From Asterias amurensis (taxonomy: Eukaryota > Echinodermata > Asteroidea > Forcipulatida > Asteriidae), in the NCBI RefSeq assembly GCF_032118995.1, contig NC_092651.1, positions 27,866,938-27,930,937 of the forward strand: 64,000 nt of DNA, given 5' to 3'. Numbering within the stretch: position 1 is the first letter of the stretch; the number at the start of each line of letters is the position of its first letter. Under the pieces are notes generated by a model, which did no database searches, was not told where the DNA came from, and saw only the letters and a list, made by a program, of their open reading frames with translations. Of this stretch, positions 23,313 to 35,891 are shown in pieces. The position numbers were made by a program, and so were the translations under genes.

Positions 23313-26300
23313 ATGGATGTTTTTAAGTGCTTAAATTTGATCATAATAGGAGTGTGCAGGAACGTTGTCTTTAAACCAAACATAATACTCCCAGTTGGAG
23401 ACACTTTTACTCTTGTTTTTCTCTGGAAAAGCACATTTTTAAGACTAAGCTGCACATATCCGATAAGAAAATTACATCGATGTCCCAAAATTGGCGTTTC
23501 TTCCTTTCTTCTTTTATGATGGTTATTTTTTTTTTCAGTTACTATTTTTTAAATTATTGGTGTCCCCTCCACCTTCTTGGGGTTGACAACCTGTTCACAA
23601 CATTACCTTTTTTTCTTCATTAGATTACTTTAGCTTTTCATACTTCAAGTTTAAAGCGGCCTTTGTGTCTCCAAGATCAAAGATTTACTTACATTAGTTA
23701 GATCGTAGAGATCTTGTTTTAAAGATAGTTATTAATTCAGAAATGTCAACCATCCAATTTCTCAAGATTTGTATTCAGGAAGCTGTCACACTTTGGAGGA
23801 TATATTACTGTAGGCCAAGCTACAATTGGTTATCGTTGGGCAAGGTATTATAATATCAAGTTAATATGGTATGGAGTATTTTGAAGGGTGGGAGGGTCTC
23901 TAGATTAGGAGGTTGGAGTTTCTCTAATTAAAACAAGTCTGTCACAATAACTCCATCTATGGTGTATTCACAAACGAGGAATACAGTATAATGAAATCCA
24001 ACACAAGTCCCTTTTTTTTTTACAAATACTTTAAACACAATTTGGCGCTTTTTATTCATATATATATATACTAGATATTGTTCTGATTGTAAATTGTAAA
24101 TAACAGTTGTACAAATATTATAAAGGTTTGCGTTTTAGGGAAGAATGTCAGTTGAAGACTGTTTGAATCAGTTCTTTTATAAGTAGTCAAGGAGCACTAT
24201 GGTCTCTATAGAATATAAAGGGGTTTTTAAAAGTTTTATTTGGAGAACTAACAAAAGGCCAAGTGCACAATGTGTAATGGTGACGTTAACAAAAAGTCAT
24301 GTCCCTTTTTATGTGCTGACTAATTATCAGTATGTGTGTTTAGGGAACCATACAAGTAATGGCCTTGAGATGATAAACGTTCCTTGCTGCCAGTTTGCCC
24401 TGCATGGCATCACAGATCTGATCAGGTTGATAAAATGATGCTTACTGGTTTGAATCCAGCTCAGTTTGGGACCCAACACGTTTGATCCTGTTCCTGAATT
24501 CTACATCATACATGGTTATCTGGATGGAAGAATGAGTTAGTCTCACAGAGACTGCCTTTAGCTTCTTTTAAATTTGGTTTAAAATCAACCTTGTACAGCC
24601 TCGCTACCAATTTGGGGATTGGTTCCTACTTACATGGCTCCCATTTTACATAATAAATAATAATAATAATTGAATGGTCTCCGTTCTAGAGTTTTGAGTC
24701 ATCATTTCCAGATATATATTAATATGAAGGAAATGATCATTCCCATTGTTGAAACCCAACTCAAAAACCAGTCCATTAGTCCCAATCATTTCTTAATAAT
24801 GTGATCATTATTCACAATGTCCTGATCATCAAAAAGGTTGTATTTTCAAATAAATATCTCAATAGATTACCAAGTCATACTTCATTCCAATGAGTATAGG
24901 TTTAAAGATAGAGGCCCATAGCATCTCGTTGGGCAGATGTAATTCCATCATTAAGCCCCAAAGATGAACCACTATTCATACACCTATAACTAAAAAAAAA
25001 CAAATACATTTATTGTCTTTATGATTAAGTGGCTGTTGAAGATTCAAACAAGGAAATTTAGTCCAATTAACCAGCATTTTAGGTCACACTATGGCAACAT
25101 TTTCTTCTTGTTTTTTTGTATGACTTCATTTACATTCTAATTATAAGTTAGAACATCAAAATAAACTTAATATGCGGGAACAATTTTCTTACAGAAATTG
25201 TAAACTTTCATTTTTATAATCTTTGATTGATTTATATTTGTTTGTCACAATTTTATAAATAAACATGACACGTATTCCTACTCACTACAATTCCCTTTCC
25301 CAGGAAAACTCCATTTATCGCTTTTCCTCAGTTTTTTAGATGTCTGCAATTTGAAATTAATTTATTCTGCAATTCTGTATTCTAATTCACTAATTTATTT
25401 TTCTATAAACAAAATTATATTATTTGTATATCGTTGGAATAGTGTTTACGTAAACAAAGAGTGATTCATAACTATTGGTTGATTGATTGTATAATTTGAT
25501 AAGATATTCCAATATTCAAGGGATGATACGATAACTCATGCTAAGTTTGTTCTGTACGGTAGTCATGGTAATAATACAACAAATTATTGTGTCAAATGAG
25601 CAGTAAGTGTTTTGCATAAAAATAAAATTGCATGCCAAGCAAACTGAACTTTTGAAACAGCTGAAAAAGAAAAAGCATTGTCAAGTTTGTGGTTGATTTA
25701 GACTGCTTTTCTGTAATAACAATGTTCTTACCAATTGAAGAGAAATGCTAGCAATCCATGTGATTCTTGAATGTCAGGTAACACAAACGATTCTGCATTC
25801 ACAGCAAATAGAATCAATGGGTGCTGTCAATGATGACTTATTTTCATCTTTAGCAAGTTTTAACATTTATTTCACAAAGAAAACCGTTCCATTCTTAGAC
25901 GCTCCTTTTTAAAATAATTATTTATTTGAAAATGAGAATATTTTATCAAGATGAATCATTCTACTGTTTTTCATTATATCTTTAATACTTTGGTCTTATC
26001 TTAGAAGCACAAAATGATGAAGTGACCAAAACAATTCCAGCCATTCCAAGACGGAGTTATCATTCCCACAAATTTATTCCTGGTTTTTATTTTCTTTAAG
26101 CTTAATAACAAATGCTAAAAAGCGGATTGTTGTGCCAGTTAATATGTAAGATCAAATTATTCTATTTCATTACGCATTGTAAATACTGACATGTAAGGTA
26201 ATTGGGCAATTACTGTGTGATTTTTTATAATAGTTGTGAGATGGCGATAAAAAGTAGGTTTTTTCCCATTAAATAAGACCTTAAACTAATTCCAGAACGG

Positions 26301-26380
26301 GCTATGGATGTGCTGATTACACTTACTGCGTTAACAAACATTGTATGTGAACAAGGAAATGTACAGAATAAATGTAATCA
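23313..26380. other. Gene-poor AT-rich spacer
   Basis: No gene, exon or element recognised. A short TA repeat lies at about 24059-24070 and several A/T runs are present. Confidence 0.5.
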
Positions 26381-26527
26381 TGACTGTTGTAAGTTGATGT
26401 AGTCAAGTGTGGACACTCATTTGAAAGACTGACTGTTGTAAGTTGATGTAGTCAAGTGTGGACACTCATTTGAAAGACTGACTGTTGTAAGTTGATGAAG
26501 TCAAGTGTGGACACTCATTTGAAAGAC
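26381..26527. repeat. 49-bp tandem repeat x3
   Basis: Three nearly identical units starting TGACTGTTGTAAGTTGATG, at 26381, 26430 and 26479. Confidence 0.95.
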
Positions 26528-26575
26528 TAGATTATGGAAATTAAAGTACTCGATATTCTTCCCACTTTGATATAA

Positions 26576-27000
26576 TATTAATAGTAATAACATGCATTTA
26601 TATAGCGCTTAATACATGGTTTCTAAGCCCTGAAACATAAAAGTAATTAAATACACTGAAGAAAGACAAAGAAGTGTAAAATAACAAAAAAAATAAGTGG
26701 GATGAAACAGCTGAAACTGAACATTAGCTTAGATGGGTTTAAATAAGTGGGTTTTTAGAGCGTTTTTAAAAGAGTCCAGTGTAGTCGAGGCACGGATGTG
26801 GACGGGAAGATTGTTCAAGAGAAGGAGCGGTTGCCATAGCGAGTGCGGGGGATAGGACCAGAGTTGAATTCCAGGTGGGCGGTAGATGATGATCGGAGAA
26901 CACGAGACGTAGGTTACTTTTTGGGAATAAGTGATTCGGAGATATATTTAGGAGCTAGGCCATGTCTAACTTTCTAACGGAGAGTCGGTGTAAGGAGCGC
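26576..27000. mobile_element. SINE-like element with TATATAGCGCTT head
   Basis: Starts with TAATAATAACATGCATTTATATAGCGCTT, of a kind common in invertebrate non-coding retroelements; later parts (GCACGGATGTGGACGGGAAGA) resemble the element at 50700. There is no coding capacity. The right boundary is approximate. Confidence 0.5.
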
Positions 27001-27576
27001 AGAGAACTAATGGCGCTGTCCTTATATTGAAGAGAGGATCTGAAAAAATATCTTTGCGATCTCCCCTAAAAAGTATCTAATTCTAGGTCCCTTGTGTCAT
27101 GCTTAGTCTAAGAAAGGTCAGAAGATTTTGTTTTCTTTTTCCAATTCCACTGAGGTACATGTATTGTTCTAACCATCGAGTTACACACTGCAATGAAGTA
27201 TATAGGAATTTATACGAGAAATGTCAACATCTGTTTGAGAGGAATTTAAAACCCTAAGAATTCAATCCTCACAAGATTTGTTCTTTTTTATTTCCACTCG
27301 AGTATGTAAATCCAAATGGAGATTTCATGGGCGAGATAGTCAGTAATGAGGATGAAATATCCTTAACATTTTGATAATTCATAGCTGATCTGATACATTA
27401 CTCGTCCTAAAAGACAAGTCTTATCTCGAGTTAGGACGAGCAACAGAACATTCCATTTTAGAGGTTAATAGACTATATCATTTCACATGCACTTCTTGAC
27501 ATCACTATGATGTGTTGGTCTTATGATGAGATCAGTCCTGACCAATGTCTCAACTGAGATTTGGAGAGCGTTACAG

Positions 27577-27959
27577 ATAAAGACAATGGACACTATTATT
27601 AATTGTCATACACCAGTCTTCTCACTTCTTGGTGTATCTCAACATTATGCATAAAATAACAAACTTGTGAAAGTTTTAGCTCAATTGGTCATCGCAGTTG
27701 TGAGATAACAATGGAAGAAAAAACACTTGTCACACGAAGATGCTTGATTTCAGGACCTAAAAATCTAGTTCTGAGGTCTCAAAATCAAATTCAAATATTT
27801 TAGTGGGAAATTACTCAAATGACTATTTTACTTCAGGGTGAGCTGTTTCTCACAATGTTTATACTATCAACAGCTCTCCATTACTCGTTACCAAGTTAGT
27901 TGTTATGTACGTATAAAACTAATTTTGGGTAATTATCGATAGTGTCAATGCCTGTAAAC
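27577..27959. mobile_element. GGCACTGGACAC-family element, diverged
   Basis: AATGGACACTATTATTAATTG at the left, GATAGTGTCAATGCCTG at the right, with shared landmarks (TTCTCACTTCTTGGTGTATC, TGCATAAAATAACAAAC, CTCAATTGGTCATCG). The ends have drifted. Confidence 0.7.
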
Positions 27960-28949
27960 AGTGAGTTTGTTCAATGAACATTATTTACTAGTTTAAAGGA
28001 CCCTAAAAATAACTGTCACAAGGTGGCAGCAGACATGTCCAGACTGGTTGCTTTTCCCAGTTTTAATCACATCAGGTTGATTCCAGAAACAAATTGACAT
28101 GAAACTTTTCTGAGATTCATTCTTGCATGGACCATTTTACTCAACAGATACAAACTTCAATATAACAAACCAAATTTTAATTCTTCCACAAAATACTTTA
28201 ATCACAGTCCATATTATATACATAAAGTCACAAAAAGGCACAACATTATCTATTTCCATACAACAATTGACCAATAATTATATACAGATGGTTGTGTGAC
28301 TCAACAACTAAATGAACTTCTATAGACACATGTGCACTTTACTGATATTGCATATATTTATAAAATATTAAAACATCCACTGTAAAACCTAGGATGCATA
28401 ATGCCTCTTAACTTCTATTTCTGTCTGAAAATATTTTCATTCTCTCAAGTGTTGTTTTAAAATCATATTGGAGTCAACAATATAACAATTCATCTGTAGC
28501 TCTTGCTTTGTACACTGTAAGAAAGGTATAAGTAGTAACTAGTTCTATAAACTTGCTTGAAACAACCATGTGAGAAATAAGTTTGGAAGGAATATTGGCA
28601 GCAAGAAGATTGTTGATGTTGTCTTGATGTTTCAAAGGTGTATTCTGCTCCTTTTCAGGAGAGTTATACACATCAAACAAAACTCTCTCGTTTCTCACAA
28701 CCTTACAGATTAATTACTAAAGGCAAAGCTATAATGAAATGGCCAACCCAGAACAGACTGGACAAAGGCTTTGAAACCGACATGATGAAAGATACGATGA
28801 TATAAAAGCCTTGACCAATCTCATGATGGGACTATATGGAGTTACACTACTTATACATGTCATTTTGGCTATCTAGTTAAGTTACCACTACAACATATAC
28901 ACAGGCTTATGAATTCAGCTCCTAGAGTAACCTCTAGGGTATACTTTAG

Positions 28950-29200
28950 GTTATTGTCAAAGACAAGTATCCTCACTTGGCAATCCCAATGTATGCATAA
29001 AATAACAAACCTGTAAAAATTTTAATAGAAAAAAACACAAGTTTGTGTGCTTTCAGATGGCTGAGAAAAGCTTCATGCCTGAAGGCTTTTCTCAGATTAA
29101 AATTTACGGACGATAAATTATCGGTTTCTATAAAACTGCATATCTTCAAAGGGGACAGTTTCTAACGATGTTTTATACTATCAACAGATCTCCAGTGCTG
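28950..29200. mobile_element. Degenerate GGCACTGGACAC-family fragment
   Basis: Retains TGTATGCATAAAATAACAAAC, TGTGTGCTTTCAGATGG and TGTTTTATACTATCAACAG, but both termini are lost. Confidence 0.5.
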
Positions 29201-30673
29201 TTTCCAATCAAGCTTTTCATGGTCATTAAGTTGTGGAAAAATTACCAAAGTAATGAATGACCTAACATCAACAAGAACCAAATGGAAAATTTGTTTAACA
29301 ATAAAATGGAACCAGTTGAGGACAGTTCCCACATAACAAAAGCCAATCATAATGGGGTCTGCCCAAAACCATCTGAATGGAACGTCCATTTAGCTTTAGT
29401 AACTGCAAGCCCAGTTTGCTTGCCCATAGTCCTGTTCATAGATTAATACAACATGTTATATTGATCATTTTTAAATGGCATTATTGATTCTATGAAATAT
29501 AATGAAGCAATTATAGTTTGTCTAATAACCACATGATATCTAGTATGCACCCCATAAAGGGATGATTGATTGATGTACATGATTTAAAGAACTACATGTC
29601 TGAATCATTGCAAACAAAAAGGTCTGAACCTTCAATGCACAGTATGTATGTATACTACAATTCATTTATGTTGAAATGATAGCATTTCCAGTTTTCAGTA
29701 ACCAGTGGAGTTATTTAGGAGCTTCTGGGAGTAGTTTCCTAAGCACTAGAGTAAGTGGATCAAAGAGAATGTTTATGAAGAAAATAACAGCTGTAAATAA
29801 CAACTTCCATTAAAACATTGTCGGTTGAAATGCTAGAGTTTTGAGATATGACATTTTCATAACATTTAATTTTTAAATTCACAAGTCAAAAACCCAACAT
29901 TTGAAAACTGTGAAACCATATTAAGGGTTTCCCAATAATGTTTTGTTATATTCCTATTACCAACTGAGCTCAAACTTTCAAAAGTTTGTTGATTCTTGTA
30001 TTGTTGGGTCATAACTTTGGAAAACTCTTAATGTTGTCCGTGATTTAATTGGAAATACTAACAAAATGCTGATTAAGAATGTAATTGCCAGTGAATTTTA
30101 TTTGATAAGTTAAAGGTGAAGGTGTGAAACAAATCACATGACATTTTGAAAGATCAACTGAATCTCAAACTACCAAAATAACAACAAATAAAACATTTCT
30201 AAAAGTGACTTAGAAAGACAAATTTGTTCAGTCCCCATCTTGGACTGAACTACTGATTATAATGTTTCATGATCTTCAAACAAAGTTATTTCAAAAGTTG
30301 TAATATTGTGTAGTGAAACACTCATGTTGCTCCTCACATTCTACATAGGGATAGGTGCAGAGATAATGTTATACCACAGTTAATAGTTGAATACAACATT
30401 TCATGTATTTAGAGGTAAAATTAGTTTCTGTATATTGCAAATATAAAAATACAAACATCTATATCTTGTCACACTTTTTGGTCTTAGATTTCACAATTTT
30501 CAATCAACAGTCTGTCTGCTGATCAGCGACCAATAGTCTAATATAATTATAAATATATGTAGCACATAAAGGAGTTTTTATTTCTGTTTTTAACCCACTT
30601 CAAAGCATGTTGACAACCAATTGAAACCATTCAACTGCATATGTTGGCACAACTGTGAACAGAACTGTGTAAG

Positions 30674-31059
30674 TTAAAGGCACTGGACACCGTTGGTAAT
30701 TTCGTGCAAGACCAGTATTCTCACTTGGTGTATCCCATTCATGTTTAAAATAACAAAACTGTGAGAATTTCGGAAGAACTAAGCATCAAAGTTGCAAGAA
30801 AATCATGTAAGAAAAAAACGCCCTTGTTCACAGTTAGTGTGCCTTCAGATGCCTAAAAATGGCTTTAGGCCTCAAGTCATTTACCAGTTTCAAATATTTG
30901 AGTGAGAAATTACCTTTTTTCTCAAAAACTACACTCTGGGAGTCGCTTGTCACAATGTTTTATATTATTATTAGCAATTCTCTGTTGCGTGTAAGAAAGA
31001 GTAATTTTGTATGCTTATATATATTTTAAGTCATTACCAAACGTGCCGAGTGCCTTTAA
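30674..31059. mobile_element. GGCACTGGACAC-family element with TTAA at both ends
   Basis: TTAAAGGCACTGGACACCG on the left and a right end reading CGAGTGCCTTTAA, which is inverted. TTAA at 30674-30677 and 31056-31059. Best-preserved ends in the window. Confidence 0.8.
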
Positions 31060-34000
31060 AAAGGTGTATGATGAACACTAGTCAGCCAGTAGGAGGGATT
31101 TAATTTCAGTGTGTTTTCAATCATCTTTAAACTATTTCTGTCAATGTCCGGTGACCCTCACAATGCACAGTAAAAAAGTGTCTTAGAAAATGTCATGATT
31201 CATTTCTCAAATGTTGAAGAACATTATTAAGCCATTTTACCATTTAAAATTAATAATACTCTGTATATGCATAGTTACTTACCAAGATGCCATTTACTAT
31301 CATTTTGCATAATTTGTTCAACCATACAGGGATTTGTTAAGTTTGCAAAGCCATCATTATGTCATGATGTAAAACTCCCTGTATGTACCTTTAGTTTTAA
31401 GGAAACTGACATCATGATTAAAGCAGGACTGTGTCTGTGCATGGAACTATAAACTCTCACCAAGTTACTGTGGGGGGCGCGCAAGTCATCCCATAAAAAT
31501 TTAATTAATTATGATGGGGCTCTTTGCAAAGGCCAACACATGCGCTTTCAGTGGCTGGGTGAAAGTTCATGTGTCCAGGTAAAGCGAATAGCACACTATG
31601 ATCATGGCACTAGTCCCCCTAAATACAATGTTCTATTTGCCAAATTAGGTGCTCATATCCAACATTTAAAATCTAAGAACAGTTCTTTTACATTTTCAAA
31701 TTTATAATTTTTTTAAGTCAAACTTCCACATTTTCATTTTTTTGTCCATCATTGGGAAAGTTTTTAACCTAAATTCCAAAGAAAATTTGCAATAGTTTTT
31801 AAGGAAATATCTGATGTCGTAGTATTTAGTGACAAAACTTGCCTGTTTGTGCATATTTTGTAGAGAATAACTTATTCTACTAAAACTTCTTTCGACTACA
31901 AAAGCTTCCCACTAGGTCTATTCGCTACTTAGAAGCAGTGATAATGTAACACACACTGAAACTGGCATTAAGCCATCATGAATTATCACATAAACCACCT
32001 TTAAAAAAAGTACAATTTACTCTCTTTAAAATGAAACTTCCAATCACTGAAAACTTTAGTTAAAGCTCACTAAAATATATCCAAAATCTGATTAAAAAAT
32101 ATGGTGTTAATTAAATATTTCAAAAAACGATTTTTCCGTACTCTGACGTTAAATCTCGACTTAAAATATTAATATTATCTTCTCATACTGAAATTTGGGC
32201 CATATATACATACAAAATCTGAATACATTGTTTTACTCTAAAATGTGAATTACTGAAAGACTGAATGAGATTTCTGTACATATTAGTTTAGTCAACGTTA
32301 CTTTAAGATAATTTATTTCTACATTCTATATTATGAAAGACGCCATACTTGTTACCATAGGGTTCACTATTCACACAAAAACACAGTACTTTTCTTCACA
32401 ATAACATTGTGCATGTCTTATGCATTAATCAAACAGCATTGGATTCCCTGGTGCATTTTGCAAGTTGCCCACTAACATGCTATTATAATATTGAGGTATC
32501 TGCACTTAGTATGAGCCAAAGAATCATGTACTTTGTAACTTTACATTGATCTGTTGATTTAGTTATGAACCAGAGAATAATGTACTTTATCATGTTTATA
32601 GGGTTCTGTAAGTGCAGAATTCTTAAATTGAAATTGAACCCTTGTCTCATTGCTCAGAATGAGCAAATTACAATTGCGCATTGCACAGCTAATAACTGAG
32701 GCATGGCTGATGAAGTCATACTTGTTTCACAGTTTAGATGTAACAAATTCTACTTCCTTTCAATTCCATAAAATGTAAAACACGCCTTAAAAGGTTAGAC
32801 CATCAAAATGCCAGTAATAGTGTGCTTTAAATCACAGTGTTTTCATGTGAACAATTCACCTGGTTTAAAAAGTAAATATTATTTCGTTCAATCTACTGCT
32901 ATAAATGTTAAACTATTCCAGGGAATGTCATCAAGTTAATTCACACAACATTAAAAAAAAACATCAATTCATAGTTACAAAATAAAATAACAGGAATACA
33001 TTTACAGGCAAATATGAATGAAATCAGTCAAATTTAAAAACCAAACAAAACATCTGGAAGAAAAGACATTTCCTATGCAGGTAGTACATGGGTATTTAAC
33101 TTCAGTGCAATGAGTAGTAAATGGCCTCATATTTCAGCTATAGAAAAGACATTCTCAAAAAGCCTCTTATATACAAAATATGTTTGGGGCAAACATGGGC
33201 TAATTTTTTGCATTTATATAACAGTTCACTTGCGGTAAAGCCGTCTGCAACAGCCATTTCTTTTTCCGTATACAATTAAGACCATAGATGGAATCTGGCT
33301 GATGTCTCCTAAGCTCGTTAATTACCCATTGTGCTTCAGGTTCATTATGCATGGCTCAAAGCACAGCACACCTTAAATGGTGCTCCATTATGAATGCAAT
33401 AATAAAGACCCAGTCAGAATGAAAATCTCCATGATATATTTGGCTCATCAAGTGCAATTTTTATGCATTTGCTGCTAGCATTTGTATGACAATGGTCGCT
33501 GTATGGGCACTTAACAGCAGGCAAATATGTTATGTAGCTATATCCTAAACCAGTATCAACCAAAAATAGCTTCAGGGCTACATTCCAACATGTTTTCATT
33601 TCAAGTTCCTACCTTCCTTTTCCCAAAATAAACATTGTGTTTGAAAAATGCATTCCTTTTAACAATCTGCTGCAATTGAAACTAATTGGAGTTTTGTCTG
33701 CCAATGTGCTGGAATGTTTTTAATAACTGTCAAAATGTACAGACAATGTGTAACACTAGAGAAGAATACGGTACAGGTTTATTTTGCAATGTTACACCAT
33801 ACACCGTATCTCCAACAAGAATGTACAATATGTTATGGAGAAAAAAAACAATTAAGTTGTCAGACGTTGGTAAATGGAGTGCCTCCAAACCACTTTACTA
33901 TGGGCTGTAATATAAGCATGTATAAACATCCCAGCAATTATGAATGTTAGCTTGGAACGACCATGGAATTGAAATGGAAATTACTGAGCTCTTCATCAAT

Positions 34001-34095
34001 GGTGCTATGTTAGTCCAACACACAGCTAGGTATGTACAACTGCAACACTCCATGTTAATGGTCCCATTCCAGTGTTTTCTACTATAAAAAGTATA

Positions 34096-34207
34096 CAGGC
34101 CTGGAATTACATGGCAGGCCTGGAATTATATGGCAGGCCTGGAATTACATGGCAGGCTTGGCCTGGAATTACATGGCAGGCTTGGCCTGGAATTACATGG
34201 CAGGCTT
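34096..34207. repeat. 19/25-bp short tandem repeat x5
   Basis: Five copies of CTGGAATTACATGGCAGG with linkers of one base or of CTTGGC type. Confidence 0.9.
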
Positions 34208-35711
34208 ATTCACTACTGATCTCTCCACTTTCTGACGGCGAAATTCAAAGTGTGAACTTTCGGTATTAATATGTAAAGCCACTAGTACATTCAACTTAAT
34301 CATACATGTAATGGATAGCCAGTTGTGTCTTTATACATGTACATGTACCAACATTTCCAGGGTAAGTACCCAAATGTATTGCAAGTGAACAAAATCAGGA
34401 AATTATAGTGCGCCATTAGGAACTGGACAACCAGCAAGAACATTTTCTTTTTTAAACCTGCTGAATATTGGCAAGAAAAAACAACTTGCTGAAACTACAA
34501 TATGGGTCAAATTTGATACAAATTTTAGAAGCAGGATTGGTGCTTAGGTGATTTTTAAGGAAAAGTCTTTGCTGAACAACAATGAGCTGGGTACCAGTCA
34601 CACATATGGTACATGTACATGTATGTGTGAAATGATACTAATGGCTAAAAACCTTATTCTGCTAAGCATAATTTGTTTGTGCTTAGCAACTTTTTGTGGT
34701 TACGCAACACAATGAAGTTAAGGCCCAGTGGTCCCTTTTCCATCCAAATGTTAACATAACTATTAGTTATTCAAACATTTAAAAAGAAAACATGCATTAA
34801 GTAAAACCAAATAATTTATAGATCTTAAATAGTAACACTTAGTGAAAAACAAGTAAAAAGACAATTGCAACAACGTTTAATTCATACCATTTCATTAAAA
34901 AAAACATTGGAATATTATCTGCCTGTAAGAATACACAGGGCTAATATTGTGCTCCATTTTCACAAAACCATAAAACAGTTCCAATCTTGACGGACAGTAT
35001 TTTAGTACCCAACACCATTGAGTGATAAGCACAATATCTTACTTACAGTATACTCATAACTCTACAGAGAATACATGAACCTGTAATTGGACTACAAGGG
35101 AACTGTATAATGACTTAAGACTTTTTACAACCAGGCACAACAGAACATGCAACATTTACTCTTACATTCATGTTCAATATATTGGGTGAGTTACATTGAC
35201 TATTATTCATAAAGTTACTAACTGTTGAAATGGACCCCAGAAAATGTATGAATCTACAATCACCTTAAATTGCTTTGTAATATCACTACAATGTTCTGCA
35301 ATGAAGTGTCCTGAACCTTTCCAAATTCCTTGAGTAATGTTCTCAATATTTGCAGAAATATTCAAAATCATTGATGTGTGAAAGGACCTTTACTACACTG
35401 CCTAAAATCCCTTGTGAAATTTCCAACAAGAGTTAGTATTAAACAGAGAGAACAAAGCCATGAAGTTCTGTTTTAGGTGAGTGCACTATATCACATACTA
35501 CGCAGTGAGCAATATTTTCACTATCTGCACATGTATTTCAGCTCAATCTATGCAACTCTAGTTGTACTTTGGGACACTTTGTAAACACACAGTAGATGGA
35601 CATGTAAGTTTATCAATAGGGTGTAGTGTTATCAATCTTCATCAACTGCTGTAAATTGTAGCTTAAAAGCTTTCCCTTTATCACTACGTATGTAGCTATG
35701 GTAACCTTTCC

Positions 35712-35891
35712 TCATTTATTGCACAATGAGCATTTCTGGAGTCCGTTCTCGTCACAGTACGAGCAGCGCAGAGCATGAAACTGGTCAGTAAAGTTGTTAC
35801 GGTTGAGTGATTTCTTGCTGCCACTGCAGACACGACAAGGAACGTAACGAAATCCTCCACACTCCCTGCAGTCAGATGTCGGAACAAACTT
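35712..35891 (-). CDS. GRXCR1: GRXCR1 exon 4, four CxxC motifs and stop
   Basis: Acceptor AATTTGCAG|AAGTTT, 59 codons and TGA. CRECGG, CRVCSGS, CSYCDENG and CSLC occur in the order and spacing of the GRXCR cysteine-rich tail, with the conserved SLNRNNFTDQFHALRC linker. Confidence 0.93.
   Translation of the reverse strand, partial: KFVPTSDCRECGGFRYVPCRVCSGSKKSLNRNNFTDQFHALRCSYCDENGLQKCSLCNK

Larger units (their letters stand above)
27960..35711. other. Long AT-rich region 3' of GRXCR1
   Basis: No exon recognised in 7.7 kb. Contains two GGCACTGGACAC-family copies (28950-29200 degenerate, 30674-31059) and a short tandem array (34096-34207). Part may be the 3' UTR of the minus-strand GRXCR1 gene, but no end could be placed. 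Confidence 0.45.

Noticed and set aside
22613..23488. Open frames of up to 291 codons on the minus strand and 119 codons on the plus strand
   Set aside because: They come from the 51-bp minisatellite, which is open on both strands and shifts frame at the 43-bp units; low-complexity peptide and no splice or start logic.
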